A stretch of DNA of 9,046 nucleotides from Clostridium sp. CAG:557. Lineage in GTDB: Bacteria > Bacillota > Clostridia > Oscillospirales > Acutalibacteraceae. The stretch is from assembly GCA_000435275.1 (NCBI GenBank), contig FR883885.1, positions 20,661 through 29,706 of the forward strand, written 5' to 3'. How positions within the stretch are numbered: the first letter of the stretch is position 1; the number at the start of each line of letters is the position of its first letter. Shown in pieces: positions 5,492 to 9,046 of the stretch. A program made the position numbers and the translations under genes. The notes beneath the pieces are model-generated. The model had not been told where the DNA came from. It did not search any database and saw only the letters and a program-made list of their open reading frames with translations.

Positions 5492-8400
5492 ATGTTGCAG
5501 CTTATTTTGGGACGAGCTGGTTTTGGCAAGACCTTCAAAATACAAGAAATTATAAAAGAAATACTATACAGTAATACAAATACAACAAAAGTAATGCTTA
5601 TAGTACCGGAACAAAGTTCGTTTGATACCGAAAAGAGTATTTTAGATTTATTAGGGACAGAGTCAGCGGCAAAGGTTCAAGTGGCAACTTTTACTCGGCT
5701 GGTAGACTTGGTTGCACGCAAGTTTGGTGGAGATTTTGGGCAAAAAATAAACAAAGCTGACCGAAATTTATTGATGAGTTTAGCAATTGATGAAGTTGCA
5801 GATAAGCTCGAAATATATTCGGGTCAGGTTGGAAAAACGGAGTTTGTAGAGTTGATGGTTTCGGCGTTGACAGAATTTAAAATGTGCAGTGTGATTGATA
5901 GTTCTCTTTTAGAAATTTTGTCTAATATAACCGACCCAGTTTTGAAGAAAAAGATTCAAGAAACATCGCTTATTTTGAAAGCTTATGAAGCGTTGCTGCA
6001 AAATACTTATATTGAACCGCTTGATGAGCTTACGAGGCTTGCACGGAAACTATCTGAACACAATTTTTTTAATGAGTATGTGGTTCTTTTTGATGGTTTT
6101 GATGGATTTACAATGCAGCAATTTTCTATTTTAGAAATAATTTTGAAGCAATGCGAGGCTTGTTATATAACGTTGTGCACTGATGCAGCAGCGTTTTCTG
6201 ATAATGAAATTAATATATTTTCACCGATTAACCAAACAGCTAAAAAGATTTTAAATATAGCGAAAAAAAATTACGTTGTGGTAAAGACTCCGATTTTTTT
6301 AGAAAATCCCAAAAGATTCAAAAACAACGGGCTTAAGCTGCTAGAGTCATATATTTTTCGCACAAAAAAAGAGAAATTTGAGCAAAAAGTTGACGATACT
6401 TTGATATTTGCAGGTAATACAAAGTATGATGAGGCTGATTTTGTTTGTCGAATGATTAAAAAATTTATTTACGAGGGCAACTATAAATACAACGATTTTG
6501 CAGTAATAACGCGGAATGATGAGATATATAGAGGAATTTTAGATGTAGCTTTTGAAAAATACAAAATTCCATATTTTATGGACAGTAGAGAAGAGATAAC
6601 CACGAAACCATTGATGTTGGTTGTGCTTTCAGCGCTTGAGATAGTGAACAATAATTTTTCTTCGCAGAGTGTGTTTAAATATTTGAAAACTGGGCTAATT
6701 GGGATGGGTGCAGATGAAATTTCTGAACTGGAAAATTACGTTTTGTTTTGGAACATAAATGGGAAAAGGTGGTTGGAAGAGTTTACTGCGAACCCTGATG
6801 GATACATAAAAATGAATGAAGAATCAAAAGAAAAATTGCTGAGAATAAATACGTTGAGAAAGAAAGTTATATTTCCTTTGCAGAAAATTAGACAAGACAT
6901 GGATAGTGTAACAGGAGATGATATCACAAGAAAAATATACAATTTTTTATGTGATATTAATATAATTGAAAACTTGAAAAATTTTTGTCAAGAACTGAGT
7001 GAAGTAAACCAGCAAGGTTTAGCGGAAGAACAGGTGAAGTTATGGGATTTGTTAATTGAAATTTTAGATAAGATGGCAATAATTTTAAAAAATAGGAAGA
7101 TTTCTCTCAAAAAATATGCGGAACTTTTGAAATTAGTCATGTCATCTTACGATATCGCGCATATTCCGCGAAAGGTCGATGAAGTTATCTTTGGTTCCGT
7201 AGACAGAGTTCGTGTGCAAAATAAAAAAGTGGTGTTCTTAATTGGTGCTGTCGAGGGTGAGTTCCCAAGAGTTCCTGTAGCAAGTGGAATATTTACGGAC
7301 GTGCAGAGAAAGCAGCTTATTGAATTGGGTTTGCCACTTTATGACGCTATTGAAGGGCTTGCAATTAATGAGCGATTTTTAGCATATAAAGCCGTTACAA
7401 TGCCTTCAGAAAAGCTGTTTATAACTTGGTCTTGCTCGACAACGTTGGGAGGTGCGAAGTCTGCGTCGGCAATAGTTAGAGAGATAAAATTCATACTGCC
7501 CAATATGTTGAATGTGGATGATTTTTCGGAAGAACTTAGTGATAAAATCTGGGAGAAAAAGCCAGCGTTTGAAATTTGTGCCAAGCATTGGCATGATAAA
7601 TCAAGGTTTTCTGAAACAATAAAAGAATATTTTTTCCGTTCAGCAAGTGAGTACAGAGAAAAGTTGCAAGTGATAGAAACGGTAACTTCGATGTTGCCGC
7701 TAAGACTGGAAGATTCGCAGAAAATAAAGGCTACTTTTGGTGAAAATATGCAAATCTCTGCAACTCAGGTAGAGAAGTTTTATTTGTGCAAATTTGCTTA
7801 TTTTTGCAAGTATGGGCTTTTGGCAAAAGAATGTAAAAAAGCTAAGTTTGATGCGCTTCAGTATGGCAATGTGATTCACTTTATTTTTGAAAAAATATTA
7901 AAAAAATTTAAAGTGAATGAACTTTTAAAATTTTCTAGAAAAGAATTATTATGCGAAGTGAAAAACATTCTGAATTATTACATAGAAGAGAATTTAGGAG
8001 GATGGACGGACAAAACGGAGCGCTTTAGATATTTATTTAGTAGGACCACGAATGCGGTAGTACCTTTGATTTTGCATATGGCAAGGGAACTATCTCAAAG
8101 TGAGTTTAGGCCAGTTGCGTTTGAATTAGAACTTTCAAATAAGCATGGTGTAAGGGCTCTTGAAGTCAAGCTTTCGGATGGAACGAGTGTTACTGTTGGG
8201 GGCAAAATGGACCGAGTAGACATTATGCGTTGTGGCGAAAAAAGTTTTGTGCGTGTCATTGACTACAAAACCGGAGCAAAAGAATTTAATTTGTCTGATG
8301 TACTTTTTGGACTTAACTTACAGATGCTGATTTATCTTGAAGCTTTTTGCAAAAATCCTGCCTCGGGGCATGAGCAAAAAATTCCGGCAGGTGTGCTTTA

Positions 8401-8857
8401 TTTGCCGTCAGTGTCAACGACTTTAAATTTAGACCGTGATGAAGATTTAGGTAAATTAGAGAAAGAAAAAATGAAAAAACTGCGAATGAATGGCCTAATT
8501 TTAAATAATGAACAGGTAATTATGGGCATGGAGGCTGATGCAAACGGGGTGTATATTCCGGTTGCATTGAAAGACGGCAAACCTAAAAATTACGATTACA
8601 TTGTGGATGTTGCTCAAATGGAGGCAATCATGCGGCACATTGACAGACTTGTAATTTCAATGGCGGAGCAGTTGCATAAAGGCGACATTAGCGTACAACC
8701 AGCAAAAGGCATTTATGATGCGTGTGAGTTTTGTGAATATAAATCTGTCTGCGCGCAGACAGGGAATGAAAATTGTCGTGAAATTGAAAACTTGAAGAGA
8801 GATGAATTTTTTAAAAGGTTAAAATTGGAACAAAAAGACGGTGATGACAATGCTTAA
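5492..8857 (+). CDS. addB: ATP-dependent helicase/nuclease subunit B (AddB)
   Basis: AddB and AddA form the Bacillota counterpart of RecBCD. The complex unwinds and trims broken DNA ends and, at Chi, yields a 3' strand for RecA. The product is 1121 residues, close to the 1166 of B. subtilis AddB. An N-terminal Walker A motif GRAGFGKT lies at 7-14, as usual in the family, although AddB's helicase fold is thought to serve Chi recognition rather than unwinding. The C-terminal PD-(D/E)xK nuclease domain shows H796, GGKMDRVD with D907, DYK at 924-926 and QMLIY at 944-948. Four cysteines, C766 and C1078-x2-C1081-x5-C1087, match the iron-sulfur staple of this nuclease. The start is ATG 5492, after AGGAG (5480-5484) with 7 bases between. 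The frame is open back to 5417, but that ATG lies in the preceding terminator and before this promoter. It overlaps addA by 8 bases. Confidence 0.96.
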   Translation: MLQLILGRAGFGKTFKIQEIIKEILYSNTNTTKVMLIVPEQSSFDTEKSILDLLGTESAAKVQVATFTRLVDLVARKFGGDFGQKINKADRNLLMSLAIDEVADKLEIYSGQVGKTEFVELMVSALTEFKMCSVIDSSLLEILSNITDPVLKKKIQETSLILKAYEALLQNTYIEPLDELTRLARKLSEHNFFNEYVVLFDGFDGFTMQQFSILEIILKQCEACYITLCTDAAAFSDNEINIFSPINQTAKKILNIAKKNYVVVKTPIFLENPKRFKNNGLKLLESYIFRTKKEKFEQKVDDTLIFAGNTKYDEADFVCRMIKKFIYEGNYKYNDFAVITRNDEIYRGILDVAFEKYKIPYFMDSREEITTKPLMLVVLSALEIVNNNFSSQSVFKYLKTGLIGMGADEISELENYVLFWNINGKRWLEEFTANPDGYIKMNEESKEKLLRINTLRKKVIFPLQKIRQDMDSVTGDDITRKIYNFLCDINIIENLKNFCQELSEVNQQGLAEEQVKLWDLLIEILDKMAIILKNRKISLKKYAELLKLVMSSYDIAHIPRKVDEVIFGSVDRVRVQNKKVVFLIGAVEGEFPRVPVASGIFTDVQRKQLIELGLPLYDAIEGLAINERFLAYKAVTMPSEKLFITWSCSTTLGGAKSASAIVREIKFILPNMLNVDDFSEELSDKIWEKKPAFEICAKHWHDKSRFSETIKEYFFRSASEYREKLQVIETVTSMLPLRLEDSQKIKATFGENMQISATQVEKFYLCKFAYFCKYGLLAKECKKAKFDALQYGNVIHFIFEKILKKFKVNELLKFSRKELLCEVKNILNYYIEENLGGWTDKTERFRYLFSRTTNAVVPLILHMARELSQSEFRPVAFELELSNKHGVRALEVKLSDGTSVTVGGKMDRVDIMRCGEKSFVRVIDYKTGAKEFNLSDVLFGLNLQMLIYLEAFCKNPASGHEQKIPAGVLYLPSVSTTLNLDRDEDLGKLEKEKMKKLRMNGLILNNEQVIMGMEADANGVYIPVALKDGKPKNYDYIVDVAQMEAIMRHIDRLVISMAEQLHKGDISVQPAKGIYDACEFCEYKSVCAQTGNENCREIENLKRDEFFKRLKLEQKDGDDNA

Positions 8858-9046
8858 ACGTTGTTGGACGGATGAACAAAAAAATGCGATATTGGCAAAA
8901 AATGGCGCAGTTTTGGTATCGGCAGCAGCGGGTTCTGGCAAAACCGCTGTTTTAGTTGAGCGCGTGATTCGGATTTTAACGGATAAAAGTACACCGTGTG
9001 ATGTGGACAAACTTTTGGTAGTTACGTTTACTAAAGCTGCGGCAGC
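8850..9046 (+). CDS. addA: ATP-dependent helicase/nuclease subunit A (AddA), N-terminal part, cut by window edge
   Basis: AddA is the UvrD-like 3'-to-5' helicase of the AddAB repair complex and carries a second nuclease domain at its far end, outside this window. The 65 codons seen begin MLKRCWTDEQ and include the Q-motif region (W6, Q10). Walker A, SAAAGSGKT, spans residues 24-32 with catalytic K31 and T32. Motif Ia, VVTFTKAAA, closes the visible part. The start is taken as ATG 8850, with GGTGAT (8840-8845) as a modest SD. ATG 8844 in the same frame would add two residues and is possible. The gene overlaps the addB stop by 8 bases, so the two are probably translationally coupled and made in matched amounts from the addB promoter. 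Confidence 0.95.
   Translation, partial: MLKRCWTDEQKNAILAKNGAVLVSAAAGSGKTAVLVERVIRILTDKSTPCDVDKLLVVTFTKAAA

Noticed and set aside
1..9046. tRNAs, rRNAs, CRISPR arrays, insertion sequences, phage or defence islands
   Set aside because: Reading both strands, I found no tRNA-like cloverleaf, spaced direct repeats, transposase or integrase motifs, or defence genes. All long open frames are accounted for by housekeeping or small membrane proteins.

Overview
The window is AT-rich bacterial chromosome with Bacillota-type expression signals: strong purine-rich Shine-Dalgarno (SD) sites, TTG and GTG starts, sigma-A-type promoters with 17-base spacers, an S-box leader, and AddAB rather than RecBCD. 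The protein sequences and the metK - small gene - addB - addA order suggest a Clostridia member, possibly in or near the Oscillospirales. That placement is an inference from sequence character, not from a database search. I see no prophage, transposon, CRISPR array, tRNA or rRNA. The region reads as core housekeeping chromosome.

Left part, minus strand: the N-terminal 163 codons of murA (peptidoglycan precursor synthesis; the gene runs off the left edge) with its own promoter; a strong terminator; a small cysteine-rich four-helix membrane protein of unknown function with its own promoter and a 5' inverted repeat; and a complete YifB/ComM-type AAA+ ATPase gene. The comM-like gene and the riboflavin transporter gene ribU are divergent, with their promoters back to back in a short intergenic region.

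Right part, plus strand: ribU (substrate-binding subunit of an ECF vitamin transporter), then metK (S-adenosylmethionine synthetase) behind a complete SAM-I riboswitch with a readable terminator/antiterminator switch. Next comes a small membrane-anchored protein whose soluble part resembles the start of a family 2 glycosyltransferase fold, with an SD-containing hairpin at its start. A terminator overlaps its stop codon and the -35 of the following promoter. Last are addB and the first 65 codons of addA, overlapping by 8 bases; together they encode the AddAB helicase-nuclease for double-strand break repair.

The genes do not form one pathway. They are independent housekeeping units, several with their own promoter and terminator. 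The least explained parts are the two small unassigned membrane proteins and the RNA structures at the starts of three transcripts or genes. I found no convincing new multi-gene system here.
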